A stretch of DNA of 64,000 nt from Bifidobacterium animalis subsp. animalis ATCC 25527 (GTDB lineage Bacteria > Actinomycetota > Actinomycetes > Actinomycetales > Bifidobacteriaceae), in contig NC_017834.1 of NCBI RefSeq assembly GCF_000260715.1, positions 186,001-250,000 on the forward strand, read 5' to 3'. The number at the start of each line of letters is the position of its first letter. Position 1 is the stretch's first letter. The position numbers were made by a program, and so were the translations under genes. The notes under the pieces were generated by a model. The model saw only the letters and a list, made by a program, of their open reading frames with translations. It was not told the origin of the DNA and ran no database searches. Below are positions 1 to 10,032 of the stretch, piece after piece.

Positions 1-2
1 TG

Positions 3-287
3 CTCGCCTCAAGTGGCATCGTGACGATCCCGGGCATGATGTCAGGCCAGATCATCGCCGGTCAGAACCCAGTGAACGCCGCCAAATACCAGTTCGTCAT
101 ACTGGCGGCGGTCTCCGCGCTCACGCTGCTTGCAGATTCGATAATCCTGGCGCTCGTCTACAAGCGCTGCTTCATTTCGTACGACCGCTATTTCGTGCCG
201 CCGGCGCGTGACTCGGTGAGCACGCTCGACCGCATACGCAGGCAGGCCTCGTCGCGCGCGAACAGTGCGCAGACCTCCGTCAGGTAA
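3..287 (+). CDS. FetB/YbbM-type ABC transporter permease, C-terminal part
   Basis: Only the last 94 codons lie in the window; the gene begins upstream of base 1. The visible protein has the family-typical stretch IPGMMSGQIIAGQNP followed by a hydrophobic helix (residues about 28-52 of the fragment) and a basic cytoplasmic tail. This matches the UPF0014 / FetB family, membrane subunits of an ABC system linked in E. coli to iron export and oxidative-stress resistance. The ATPase partner (FetA) would be expected just upstream, outside the window. The substrate is not shown by this fragment. Confidence 0.75.
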   Translation, partial: LASSGIVTIPGMMSGQIIAGQNPVNAAKYQFVILAAVSALTLLADSIILALVYKRCFISYDRYFVPPARDSVSTLDRIRRQASSRANSAQTSVR

Positions 288-468
288 CGATCTGCTAACA
301 AGCGGCGTGCGCGTGTTCCTCGACGAGTCACTCAAGCGCTTCGACACCGTGTACCCGGCGGCAGGCAGCGGCAACAGCGCAATCGGTCTCACCCTTGACG
401 AGCTCGAGCGGTACTCGGGGAGCGAGGCGTGGGTGGACGTCTGCAAGGATTGGCAAGCGGAGGCCTAA
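265..468 (+). CDS. Small unknown ORF or gene remnant
   Basis: An open frame of 67 codons starts with GTG inside the end of the FetB-like gene and continues past it. The part after base 288 has ordinary high-GC codon usage and a soluble, acidic sequence (for example FDTVYPAAGSGNSAIGLTLD). No ribosome site is visible and no family is recognised. It could be a short gene translated by overlap, or the 3' remnant of a longer lost gene. From 469 to about 665 I see no gene, only short repeats of GGCATAGATA near 528-555 and a possible -10 hexamer TAGAAT at 568-573 for the next permease. Confidence 0.3.
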   Translation: MRRPPSGNDLLTSGVRVFLDESLKRFDTVYPAAGSGNSAIGLTLDELERYSGSEAWVDVCKDWQAEA

Positions 469-668
469 CCGCATAGCCAGGCGTTCAAGGCGGCGATGGG
501 CGGCGGCAGATGGCGGCAGTCGCGATAGGCATCGGCATAGATACGGCATAGATATACGGCTCGCGCGTAGAATGGCGATACCGCGGCAACGTGCGAGCGC
601 GCGTGCGGCGGTGCAAGAGAGATGGGAGCGTCCGCGTATGCACACGCGGGCTATGCAAAAGGATGCCT

Positions 669-2165
669 ATGAGTGCTTCACAGGGTGCAGGGGAGCGGAA
701 CGCCGACCCGCAGCAATTGCATAAATCGTTGAAAAACCGCCATATTCAGCTCATTGCGCTGGGCGGTGCCATTGGAACCGGCCTGTTCTACGGGTCGAGC
801 GAGTCAATCGGGCTCGCCGGGCCGTCCATTCTGCTCGCCTACGTGATCGGCGGCGCGGCAATCTTCATGATTGTGCGCGCGATGAGCGAGATGAGCGTGG
901 AGGACCCGCGGGCCGGCGCGTTCAGCTACTATGCGTCGCGATACTGGTCGAAGCGCGCGGGGTTCATCTCGGGCTGGAATTACTGGTTCAACTATGTGCT
1001 CGTGTCGATGGTGGAGCTCGCGGTGGTCGGGTCCTTCGTCAACTACTGGTTCCCGAACATTCCGCAGTGGGCGTCGGCGGCGTTCTTCCTCGTGCTTATC
1101 ACGCTGCTCAATCTGTTCGGTGTGAGCGAGTTCGGTGAATTCGAGTTCTGGTTCGCGCTCATCAAGATCGTGGCCGTCATCGCCATGATCGCGGGCGGAT
1201 TGTGGGTGATCGTCGCGAATCTGCCCACCGACTCCGGCGTGCGCGCCTCGTTCGCGAACTGGTTCACTGTGGACGGCGGCTTCTTCCCGCACGGTGCCAT
1301 GTCGCGCGCGGCCGACGGTCACTGGGACGGCCTGCTCATGGCGCTCGTCGTGGTCATGTTCAGCTTCGGCGGCACCGAGCTCATCGGAGTGACCGCAGGT
1401 GAGGTGGAGAACCCGAGCAAGACGATCCCGCGCGCCACAAACGGCATAATCTGGCGCATTCTCGTGTTTTATGTGGCCGCACTTGGCATCATCATGGCCG
1501 TGGTGCCGTGGGATCGCATCGACGGCCAGATGAGCCCCTTCGTGCAGATCTTCGATTCCGTGGGCGTGCCAGTGGCCGCCGGAATCCTCAATTTCGTGTG
1601 CCTCACCGCGGTGATGAGCGTATATAACTCCGCACTGTATTCGAATTCGCGCATGCTGTTCTCGCTCGCTCGCCAAGGCAATGCGCCGGCGTATCTGGGA
1701 CGCGTGAACAAGCGCGGCGTGCCGGTGGCCGGCGTGCTCACCAGCGCCGCCGTGACCGTGGTGGCCGTCGTGGTCGTGTTCCTGTGGCCGCAGTTCGCGT
1801 TCAATTACCTGATGTCGATCGCCACGATTGCCGCGATTATCAATTGGACGATGATCATGATCACCGAGATGCTGTTCCGGCGGCGTGTGGCTGCCGGCGA
1901 TGGCCCGGGCGAGCTCAACGGATTGCGCGGTGCCGAGGCGCTCGCGAGGATTCGGTTCAAGCTGCCGGGGTGGAACTGGACGCCGTATGTGATCATCGCG
2001 TTCCTCGCCATGGTGGCCGTGCTCATGTGCTTCTCACCGAGCTACCGCATTGCGCTCGTCGCCGGTGTGATCTGGCTCGCCGTGCTGTTCGCCGCGTATG
2101 CGATCACCTCGCGCGCCTCGGCGAATCGCGACGCGAAGACCGTGCTCGACTCCACGCGCAAGTAG
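669..2165 (+). CDS. APC-superfamily amino acid permease (AAT family)
   Basis: The 498-residue protein has about twelve transmembrane helices. The signature LKNRHIQLIALGGAIGTGLF near the N-terminus and GEVENPSKTIPRA in the middle are hallmarks of the AAT family of proton-coupled amino-acid permeases (CycA, AroP, LysP, GabP relatives). It should import an amino acid across the cytoplasmic membrane; the substrate cannot be read from sequence. The start at 669 is chosen because AAAAGGA ends six bases upstream; an ATG at 663 is in frame but overlaps that site. A second AAT permease lies at 6156. Tandem repeats begin immediately after its stop codon. Confidence 0.9.
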   Translation: MSASQGAGERNADPQQLHKSLKNRHIQLIALGGAIGTGLFYGSSESIGLAGPSILLAYVIGGAAIFMIVRAMSEMSVEDPRAGAFSYYASRYWSKRAGFISGWNYWFNYVLVSMVELAVVGSFVNYWFPNIPQWASAAFFLVLITLLNLFGVSEFGEFEFWFALIKIVAVIAMIAGGLWVIVANLPTDSGVRASFANWFTVDGGFFPHGAMSRAADGHWDGLLMALVVVMFSFGGTELIGVTAGEVENPSKTIPRATNGIIWRILVFYVAALGIIMAVVPWDRIDGQMSPFVQIFDSVGVPVAAGILNFVCLTAVMSVYNSALYSNSRMLFSLARQGNAPAYLGRVNKRGVPVAGVLTSAAVTVVAVVVVFLWPQFAFNYLMSIATIAAIINWTMIMITEMLFRRRVAAGDGPGELNGLRGAEALARIRFKLPGWNWTPYVIIAFLAMVAVLMCFSPSYRIALVAGVIWLAVLFAAYAITSRASANRDAKTVLDSTRK

Positions 2166-2340
2166 GCGTTGCCGTCGGCCGCTGTGTGGTCGGTTTTGCG
2201 GAAGCATCCGTATGCTGTGCCGTTGATGGGGTGGTTTGCGGTCCGTTGTGCGGATGCTTCCGAAAGCTGTGCTGCTGACGGGGTGGTTTCTGGCCTGGTT
2301 CTCGGATGCCTCCGTATGCTGTGCCGCATTGGCAGGCGGC
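2166..2340. repeat. Tandem 52-nt repeat array A (3 units)
   Basis: Starting at the stop codon of the permease, three units carry the core CGGAnGCnTCCG, a short palindrome, followed by GCTGTGC and a GGGGTGGTTT block. The TCCG cores start at 2207, 2259 and 2311, exactly 52 bases apart. No gene is seen here. The cores resemble those of array D at 20.2-20.5 kb. Confidence 0.75.
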
Positions 2341-2384
2341 ACGCGGGAGACGGCCACTGTACTCCAGATTGGTTTTCGCATAAT

Positions 2385-2424
2385 CTATATATGTATGTTG
2401 TGCGATGGCGCGCAACATGTATAG
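2385..2424. promoter_or_regulatory. Imperfect inverted repeat ahead of the ABC ATPase gene
   Basis: TATGTTGTGCG (2394-2404) faces CGCGCAACATG (2409-2419) across four bases, with two mismatches, and the outer flanks add CTATA-like ends. It lies between array A and the ribosome site of the ATPase gene at 2437. It could be an operator for an unlinked regulator or a 5'-UTR hairpin. No regulator gene is adjacent. Confidence 0.4.
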
Positions 2425-2436
2425 ATGGAGGTGGCC

Positions 2437-3138
2437 ATGGCATACATCGAGTTCAATGATGTGGTCAAGGAGTACCCTGCCGGTTCCTCCTCCATCCGCG
2501 CGCTCGACGGTGCGAACTTCACTGCGGACGAAGGCGAGCTCAGCGTGATCCTTGGCCAGTCCGGCGCCGGCAAGACGACTGCGCTGAACATTCTCGGCGG
2601 CATGGATACCGCCACCTCGGGACGTGTGATCGTGGGCGGCCGCGACATCACCGACCTCAGTCACCATGATCTGGTGACGTACCGGCGCAACGACATCGGC
2701 TTCGTATTCCAGTTCTATAACCTGATTCCTAATCTGACGGCGCTCGAGAATGTGGAGCTCGCCTCGCAGATTTGCACAGACCACTTCGACCCGGCGCAGA
2801 CCTTGGCGAAAGTGGGGCTCGCGGATCGACTTGGCAATTTCCCGGCGCAGCTGTCTGGCGGCGAGCAGCAGCGGGTGTCGATCGCGCGCGCATTGGCGAA
2901 GAAACCGAAGCTGCTGCTGTGCGACGAACCGACCGGCGCGCTCGACTACGAGACCGGCAAGGAGGTGCTGCAACTGCTGCAGGACATCTGCCGTACCGAG
3001 CGCATGACCGTGCTCATTGTGACGCACAACTCCGCCCTCGCCCCGATGGCGCACAAGGTGATTCGGTTCCGCTCCGGCAAGGTGACGAGCCAGGAGACCA
3101 ACGAACACCCGGTGCCGATCTCGCAGATCGAATGGTAG
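2437..3138 (+). CDS. ABC transporter ATPase, MacB/LolD type
   Basis: This 233-residue ATPase has Walker [10 protein letters not shown], signature [14 protein letters not shown], Walker B LLLCDEP and an H-loop in IVTHN. The family (MacB, LolD, FtsE-like) powers FtsX-fold permeases that move or release substrates at the membrane exterior rather than conventional importers. The start at 2437 is supported by GGAGGT at 2427-2432; an in-frame ATG at 2425 overlaps that site and would lack one of its own. The next gene, an FtsX-type permease, follows after eight bases, so the two form an operon. Confidence 0.92.
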   Translation: MAYIEFNDVVKEYPAGSSSIRALDGANFTADEGELSVILGQSGAGKTTALNILGGMDTATSGRVIVGGRDITDLSHHDLVTYRRNDIGFVFQFYNLIPNLTALENVELASQICTDHFDPAQTLAKVGLADRLGNFPAQLSGGEQQRVSIARALAKKPKLLLCDEPTGALDYETGKEVLQLLQDICRTERMTVLIVTHNSALAPMAHKVIRFRSGKVTSQETNEHPVPISQIEW

Positions 3139-3146
3139 GTGGCGAG

Positions 3147-6101
3147 ATGGCACGGCGTAAAGGGGTTCCCGTTGGCGATGCCGACGTGCATGAGCAGATT
3201 GCCGATTCCGGCTCGTTGCATGCCGAACATGGGCATGCACGCGCAGTGGGCTCGGCATTCCTGCTCGATGCGATGCGCTCCTGGCTGCATGCGTGGAAGC
3301 CGTTCCTGTCGATTCTCATCATCACGATGCTGGGCGTCGCGGTGCTCACCGGCATCTACGCGGGCTGCCGTGACACCTTCGCGGCCGCGAACCGGTTCTA
3401 CCGTGCGCAGGGATTGCACGATGTGCAGGTGATTTCGACGATGGGGCTCACCGATGCCGACGTGGATGCACTGAAGCAGGTGGAAGGAGTGGAGCAAGCG
3501 CAGGGCATGCGCATGATTCGGGTGAAGGTGGCGGATGGCGACGGCAAGCAGCTGAACGCCACCCTCGAAGAGCCGGCAAGTGGCTCGCCGGCTGCCTTGG
3601 ACAGGCCCTATGTGAACGAGGGGCGGCTGCCGAGCAAGCCCGGTGAGGTGGCGGTGACCGCGCAGTTCACGCACGATACCCACAGGAAGCTCGGCGACAC
3701 AGTGGAGGTTGCCGCCGATGGTGAGGATGATGGCGCCCATGGGCTGAAGATCGTCGGCATCGTCACCGACCCCTCCGACCTGACGAATCCGGGTGGCTAT
3801 TCGGGATCCGCCTTCCGCTCGTCGATGACCAACGACTACACGTTCTACACGGCTCCGGACGGCATTCAGCACACTTTCGTCAAGGCCGATGGTACACCCA
3901 TCGCCGCCGCCGACCCGAAGGTGTACGGCTCGGTCGTGCTCCGGCTCGACAATGCCGAGAACGAGGACGCCTTCACGGCCGGTTACGACGATCTTGTGGC
4001 GGGAACGGTCAAACGCGTTGAGAACGGTGTGCAGGCCAAGCGCGAGCAGGCCCGGCGCAACGCCTTGGTGAAGGAGGCCCAGAACAAGCTCGACGCCGAG
4101 AAGAAGAAGGCCTTCGACCAGATTGATGCGACGCAGACCAAACTCGACGCCCAGCGCCGGCAGCTGGACGACCAGTTGAAGCAACTCGACGCCCAGGCTG
4201 CGCAGATTCCGGTCGGTGTTCCGGAGCCGGCCCAGCTCGCCGAGGCGCAGCGCCAATGGGCGGCCGCCGACGCGAAGATGAAGGAGGCGCAGCAGGCCGT
4301 AGACACGCAGCGGAACGAGGCATTCAGCACATTCGCCGCCGAACAGCAGAAGGTCGACGACATCGCCACGCCACGCTGGTACGTACAATCGAGATCGGCG
4401 CTCGCCGGATTCAGCTCGCTCAAATCCGACATCAGCTCGATCGAGTCGCTCGGCAAGGCGTTCCCGATTGTGTTCCTCGTGGTTGCCGTGATGATGAGCC
4501 TGACGACGATGAGCCGTTTGGTCGAGGAGGACCGCGGGCTCGTCGGAACCTACCTTGGCTTGGGCTATGGCCGCATCGCCATCACCTTGCGCTACGCTCT
4601 GTTCGCGTTGCTGGCATGCCTCATCGGCGGCGGATTGGGGCTGCTCATCGGCTTCCTCGGCATTCCCGCCTTCCTGCTCGTGGTGATTCGCGGACTCTAC
4701 GCGATTCCGGACTTGCGGCTCGAATACGACTGGCTCTATGGCTCTCTTGGCGTGCTGCTGTTCGTAGTGGGCGTGCTCGGAGCGGCACTCATTGCCTCGG
4801 TGCGCGAGATGCGCCAGATGCCGGCCGCCCTCATGCGACCGAAGGCGCCGAAGGCCGGCTCGCGTATTCTGCTCGAACGTGTACGCCCGCTCTGGAGCCG
4901 CATGAGCTTCCTGAACAAAGTGACGGCACGCAACATCTTCCGGTTCAAGGCGCGGCTCATCATGACGGTGGGTGGTGTGGCCGGCTGCACCGCGTTGATC
5001 CTATGCGGCCTGGCCATCAACGACACGGTGGCCGCACTCGGGCCCAACCAGTACCGTGGCGTGGACCAATACGACATGCTCGCCGTGGCCAACGACGGCG
5101 ACGAACAGGCATTGAGAAAGAAACTCGTCTCCGACGGTACAACGACGGCCATCATGGAGACGCGCATCGAGAACGGCGAGATCACCAATGCCAACGGTCG
5201 CGGCACGAATGTTCAGCTGACCGTGGTGCCGCAACGCCAGCTGGGCGAGCTCAACACGATGTTCGATCTGCAGCCGGAGCAGGGTGATTCCCTGCTCGGC
5301 TGGGTGCATGGCAGCAACCGAAACCAGCCGGTGCGCCTCGACAACAGCGGCATCATCGTTGCCCAGTCCGCGGCACAGTCGCTTGGCGTCAAGGCGGGCA
5401 GCGAGGTCACATTGCGTGGCGACGGCACCCAGCCGCACAAGGTCAAGGTGGCGCAGGTCACCCGCAGCTTGATCGGCGCGGAGGCGTTCATCTCCGAAGA
5501 CCTCTACCATCAGCTGTTCCCGGCGCAACAGGCCGGCGATGGCGGCACGGAACCAGCACTCACTTGGAACGCCGTCTACGCCAAGCTCAAAGGCAGCGAC
5601 GGCGAGCAAAGTGAATACGTGCAGCACCTCAAGAACGAGGCGACCGTCATGAGCGCCACCTCGTGCGCACAGCAGGCCGAGGATTTCAAATTCGACCTCA
5701 TGGGCGCGGTCGTGACGTTGATTGTCGCGCTCGCGGGCAGCCTCGCGCTCGTCGTGCTGTTCACGCTCGCGCACACCAACGTTTCGGAACGGTTGCGCGA
5801 GATGGCCACACTCAAGGTGCTCGGGTTCTACGACCGCGAGGTGCACCATTACGTGAACCGCGAAATGATGGTGCTCACCGTGATGGGCATCGTCATAGGC
5901 CTTCCGCTTGGCAGATGGGTGTCGGGCCTGCTCACGAACGCGCTCAACATGCCCGGAATCTACTTCGAGGTGCATATCTCGTGGTGGAGCTACATCATCA
6001 CCGTTGTGGCCACGCTCGCATTCGCATGGCTCGTGCAGCTGTTCGTCAATCCGGTGCTCGACCGCATCGACCCCGTCAGCTCGCTTAAGTCCGTCGAATA
6101 G
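3147..6101 (+). CDS. FtsX/MacB-type ABC permease with extracellular coiled coil
   Basis: The 984-residue permease partners the ATPase just upstream. The first transmembrane helix is at about residues 52-73, followed by an extracellular MacB-like core domain. A charged coiled coil at about 295-405 is rich in K, E, Q and A heptads. A first FtsX domain lies at about 436-555, a second extracellular domain at about 635-850 and a second FtsX domain at about 855-980. Duplicated FtsX architecture with a coiled coil is typical of large Gram-positive MacB-like permeases, often linked to lipid, peptide or antimicrobial handling. The start at 3147 is chosen for AGGTGG just upstream; a second in-frame ATG lies at 3132. 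Confidence 0.9.
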   Translation: MARRKGVPVGDADVHEQIADSGSLHAEHGHARAVGSAFLLDAMRSWLHAWKPFLSILIITMLGVAVLTGIYAGCRDTFAAANRFYRAQGLHDVQVISTMGLTDADVDALKQVEGVEQAQGMRMIRVKVADGDGKQLNATLEEPASGSPAALDRPYVNEGRLPSKPGEVAVTAQFTHDTHRKLGDTVEVAADGEDDGAHGLKIVGIVTDPSDLTNPGGYSGSAFRSSMTNDYTFYTAPDGIQHTFVKADGTPIAAADPKVYGSVVLRLDNAENEDAFTAGYDDLVAGTVKRVENGVQAKREQARRNALVKEAQNKLDAEKKKAFDQIDATQTKLDAQRRQLDDQLKQLDAQAAQIPVGVPEPAQLAEAQRQWAAADAKMKEAQQAVDTQRNEAFSTFAAEQQKVDDIATPRWYVQSRSALAGFSSLKSDISSIESLGKAFPIVFLVVAVMMSLTTMSRLVEEDRGLVGTYLGLGYGRIAITLRYALFALLACLIGGGLGLLIGFLGIPAFLLVVIRGLYAIPDLRLEYDWLYGSLGVLLFVVGVLGAALIASVREMRQMPAALMRPKAPKAGSRILLERVRPLWSRMSFLNKVTARNIFRFKARLIMTVGGVAGCTALILCGLAINDTVAALGPNQYRGVDQYDMLAVANDGDEQALRKKLVSDGTTTAIMETRIENGEITNANGRGTNVQLTVVPQRQLGELNTMFDLQPEQGDSLLGWVHGSNRNQPVRLDNSGIIVAQSAAQSLGVKAGSEVTLRGDGTQPHKVKVAQVTRSLIGAEAFISEDLYHQLFPAQQAGDGGTEPALTWNAVYAKLKGSDGEQSEYVQHLKNEATVMSATSCAQQAEDFKFDLMGAVVTLIVALAGSLALVVLFTLAHTNVSERLREMATLKVLGFYDREVHHYVNREMMVLTVMGIVIGLPLGRWVSGLLTNALNMPGIYFEVHISWWSYIITVVATLAFAWLVQLFVNPVLDRIDPVSSLKSVE

Positions 6102-6155
6102 TTTGCGGTGTGCGAACGCGATGTGCAACGGATGCCTGCTAGAGTCGGAAATATT

Positions 6156-7700
6156 ATGTCGGATGTGCAGCAACCAGCGGAACCTCATGAGACCCCTCAC
6201 GAAGAGGAAGTGAACGCCTCGCTCGAGACGCTCGACAAAGACAACGAGATGGAACGTGGCCTGAGCAATCGCCACGTGCAGTTCATCGCGATCGGCGGTG
6301 CGATAGGCACGGGCCTGTTCCTCGGCTCCGGCAAGTCGATCAATCTGGCCGGCCCGAACATCATTTTCGTCTACATTCTCGTGGGCGGCATCATGTTCCT
6401 CATGATGCGCGCGATTGGCGAACTCATGTACCGCGACCCGAGCCAGCACACGTTCATCAACTTCATTCGCTTCTACCTAGGTGACGGATGGGGCAAGTTC
6501 GCGCTGTGGTCGTACTGGATCGTGCTCATTCTCATAGGCATGACCGAGATCACCGCCGTGGGGCAGTACTGCGTCACGTTCTTCCGTACGCTCGGGTACG
6601 ACGTCTCCGCTTGGAAGGGGCTCATAGAACTCGGGTTCCTGCTGCTGCTCGTCATGATCAATCTCATTGCCGTCAAGGCGTTCGGCGAGGCGGAGTTCTG
6701 GTTTTCGATGATCAAGATCACGCTGATCGTGGCCATGATCGCCACCGCCGTGATCATGCTCGTCTGCGGTTTCAAATACAACGCCGTGCAGGTGCCCGGG
6801 CAGGACCATGTGTCGCCGGCCGGCAGTGTGACGCTCGACAATCTGACCCGTGGATTCTCGCTCGCGCCGAATGGCTGGCTGGCATTCCTGATGAGCTTCC
6901 AGATGGTCTTCTTCGCCTATGAGATGATCGAATTCATAGGCGTCACCGTCTCCGAGACGAAGAACCCGCGCAAGGTGCTGCCGAAGGCGATCAACGGCAT
7001 CATCGTGCGCGTGCTCATCTTCTACGTGGGCGCGTTGCTGGCGATCATGACGATTGTGCCGTGGCGCAACTTCCGTCCGAACAAAGACGGCTCCTTCGCC
7101 TCGCCGTTCATCATGGTGTTCGAATACGCGGGCGCGAACTGGGCGGCCGCCCTCGTGTTCTTCGTGGTGGTCACGGCCGCCGCCTCGTCACTCAACTCGC
7201 TGCTGTATTCGGCTGGGCGCCATCTGTATGAGATCGCCGAGGATTCCCCGTCGCCTACGATTGCGAAACTCGGCGTCGTCTCGAAGACGAAGGTGCCGGC
7301 GCGCGCGATCATCGCATCGGCGATCCTCGTGCTGCTCTCGCCGGTCATCGAGATGATCCCGCGCGTCTCGGGCGCTTTCGTCATGTTCTCGTCGGCGTCG
7401 TCGGCCGTGATCATCTTCATTTACATATTGACGATGATCGCGCACTACCGTTACCGCAATTCGCCGCAGTTCATGGCGAACGGGTTCCGCATGCCGGCGT
7501 ACCGCGTGCTCAACCCGCTCACCACCGCGTTCTTCGTGTTCATCTACTGCACGCTGTTCATTGGGGCAGACACCCGCGGACCGGCGATCGCCGGTTTGGT
7601 GTGGCTCGTGGTGTTCGGCGGCTACTGCGTGCTGCATGAGCGCTTCCAGAACCGCGATCTCAAGCAGTCCATAGATTCCGCGGGCGATGCGCACGCGTAG
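6156..7700 (+). CDS. APC-superfamily amino acid permease, CycA-like
   Basis: The 514-residue permease starts with a charged cytoplasmic tail of about 30 residues. It continues with LSNRHVQFIAIGGAIGTGLF, the AAT signature, then SETKNPRKVLPKAIN in the middle, and about twelve transmembrane helices in all. It resembles the D-serine/D-alanine/glycine transporter CycA and is paralogous to the permease at 669. The start at 6156 fits the conserved N-terminus but has only a weak ribosome site (GGAA). Its 3' end converges on the pseudogene at 7712 with an 11-base gap and no obvious terminator. Confidence 0.88.
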   Translation: MSDVQQPAEPHETPHEEEVNASLETLDKDNEMERGLSNRHVQFIAIGGAIGTGLFLGSGKSINLAGPNIIFVYILVGGIMFLMMRAIGELMYRDPSQHTFINFIRFYLGDGWGKFALWSYWIVLILIGMTEITAVGQYCVTFFRTLGYDVSAWKGLIELGFLLLLVMINLIAVKAFGEAEFWFSMIKITLIVAMIATAVIMLVCGFKYNAVQVPGQDHVSPAGSVTLDNLTRGFSLAPNGWLAFLMSFQMVFFAYEMIEFIGVTVSETKNPRKVLPKAINGIIVRVLIFYVGALLAIMTIVPWRNFRPNKDGSFASPFIMVFEYAGANWAAALVFFVVVTAAASSLNSLLYSAGRHLYEIAEDSPSPTIAKLGVVSKTKVPARAIIASAILVLLSPVIEMIPRVSGAFVMFSSASSAVIIFIYILTMIAHYRYRNSPQFMANGFRMPAYRVLNPLTTAFFVFIYCTLFIGADTRGPAIAGLVWLVVFGGYCVLHERFQNRDLKQSIDSAGDAHA

Positions 7701-7711
7701 CACACGGCTGA

Positions 7712-10032
7712 TCAGTCGCTGGCCACCGCTTCGAGCACCGGTTTCTTGAGCGCGCGGCTTGCCGGCGAGATGCTGGCGACCAACCCCACGAGAATGGCCG
7801 CGCCGAGGAAGCCGAGCAGTTGCAGCCATGGGATGCTCATGGTGGAAAGACCGTTGTCCCGATACGCCTGGCGAACCACCACGCCGGCGCCGAGCCCCAC
7901 GAGAATGCCGAGCACGGTGCCGAACACCGAGAGAATCACCGATTCTATGGCGATCATGCCACGTACCTGCCCGTTCGATGTACCGACACCTGCTCGCCCA
8001 CTTGCTGTTCGTATGCCGCGATGGCCTGCTTGGTGGCCGCTTCGTCGATGCCGATGTTCTTGGACTCCATTTCCACGGTGCTGCCGATTGCATACCCGTT
8101 GGAGTCTGCGACCTTGCGCCCGACGGCGATCTCGCCATGCTCGATGGCATGCGCCGCATCGCCTTCCTGATGGGTGGCCGGGTACATGGCATCGAGGAGT
8201 TCGCGGTCCACCGCCATGGCGGTGAATTGCTCGTTCGCCTGCATGAGCTTGACGGTGGGCAGTGTGCGCACCGCCGTTGTTGCGCCGACTCCGGCCGTAT
8301 GCTTCACGTCGTTGACGGCCTTGGGTGAGACGGATTGCGAGAGCGCGGCGGAGACGAGCACATAGTCGGCATGAAGATTGTCGTCGATCATATCGCTCAC
8401 CGAGGCGCGCATTGACGAGGCGAGTACGCTCAGGCAACTGACGATTGCCACGCCCACGAACAGGGCGGCGGCCGTGTTGGCGGTGCGACGTTTCGTGCGG
8501 CCGATGTTGCGGGTGGCCAGCGTGCCGGTCACCGGGAATGCGAGCGAGGGAAGCCACCCCAGCACCTTGGCGGCGCCTGTCACCAGAGCCGGGGCGAGCA
8601 CGATCACGCCACCCACCGTGCATACGCCGCCCAAACCGAGCAGCCAACCCGTGCCCACCGTGGTGAGCCATGCCCATGAGACTTTCTTGGCTGCCAGCAG
8701 CCAGCACAACAACCAGCACAGTGCTCCGAGCGCCACCATGCCGGCACCGATCCAACCGCGTGCCGTCACCGGTTTCTCGGGGTTCATCGTCTCGTTCATC
8801 GCCTGGATGGGTGGTGCCGTGGCGGCGGTGCGCGCGGGAATGGCGGAGCCGATGACCGTGACCACCACGCCCACCATGAAGCCGACGGCGACTGCCGTAG
8901 GCGAAGGCGTTGGAGAACCGGACAGTGGGAAGCCGCCCTTGCTCAGGCCCCAGTCGATGAGCTCTATGAGCCCCCACCCGAGGAGCACGCCCAGCACCGA
9001 GCCGATGACGCCAAGAATGAGCGCCTGAATGACCACGCTGAAGAACACCTGTGCAGGGGAGGCCCCGACCGAGCGCAGCAGCGCATAGCCGCGCATGGAA
9101 TCACGCACGATCATCGTGAACGTATTCGCAATGATGAACGCGCCGACGAAGAGGGCGATCACTGCGAAGATGAGAATGAGCGGCTGGACGAAGCCGAGTG
9201 ACTCCTGCGTGCTTTTCGTGGCCTCGTCGCGCACCGACTGGCCGGTGACCGCATGGGCTTTGGAATCCTTGGGCAGCGCCTTGTTGATGCGGTCCGCGAG
9301 CTGTTGTTGCTCCTGAACCGTGAGTGGGGTGGTGCGGTTGCCGTATACGCCGATCTTGTCTATCTTGGAGGTGTCCTAGCCCTGCAACTGCATGAGCTGA
9401 TTGACCAGCGCCGGCTGTGCGAGAATGATCAGCACGCCGAGTTCGGCGGTCTGTGTGGTAAAGATGCCCGACACCTTCATGGTGTGCGGCTCCCCGTTGA
9501 CGATGAGCCGCGTGGTGTCGCCGACCTGGAGTCCTGCCTTCTTCGCGGCGTCCTGGGAAAGGGCGATCTCATGCTCGTCGGTGGCATAGGTGCCGGCGAT
9601 GAAATTGGCGGCACGCCAAGGGTGTTCGGATGATGCGCTGATCATGAGCGTCGGCGCGCCGGTGGTGGCCACCGCATTGCCGTCATGGTCGAGCAACGTG
9701 GCGCCTATCGTGCGTTCGGGAGGGCTCACGTTGTCGATGCCCTTGACCTGCTCGATCTGGGTGACGAGGCTCGTATCGATCTTGTTGTAGCTCGTGCCGC
9801 TTGAGATCGGCCCGCTGGTAGCGAAGGAGCTATCGTTCTGCTCTTCGGTGGCGCCGCGCACATACACGTCGTGATCCGAATTGGTGCCCATCAGCTGCGT
9901 CACCTGATCGTTCAGCATGGAACGGAAGCAGAACGAACCGACCACGAACGAGACTCCCAGTGCAATCGCGATGATCGACATCACGAAGCGGTGAAAATGC
10001 GCTTTGGCATCGCGTAGACCAATGCGAATCAT
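7712..10032 (-). pseudogene. Broken FtsX/MacB-type ABC permease
   Basis: The reading frame begins at 10032 (MIRIGLRDAKAHFHRF) and ends after 218 codons at an amber codon (TAG at 9378-9376). The same frame then reads on coherently for about 470 codons through the first FtsX domain (VGAFIIANTFTMIVRDSMRG) and into the second extracellular domain. It breaks near 7960, where the sequence jumps into another frame with the final FtsX segment (GQVRGMIAIESVILSVFGTV) to the stop at 7712. The remaining periplasmic part and one helix of the second FtsX domain seem deleted. So there is one in-frame stop and one frameshifting internal deletion. The gene overlaps the stop of its ATPase partner by ATGA. Confidence 0.85.

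Noticed and set aside
804-1676. 290-codon minus-strand frame over the first amino acid permease
   Set aside because: Antisense shadow with His-, Glu- and Arg-rich composition; the plus strand encodes a canonical permease.
2946-4388. 480-codon minus-strand frame over the FtsX permease
   Set aside because: Antisense shadow; the plus strand carries the coherent permease with a ribosome site.
9376-9378. Programmed stop-codon read-through in the ABC permease
   Set aside because: A second, unrelated lesion near 7960 also breaks the gene, so ordinary decay explains the amber codon better.
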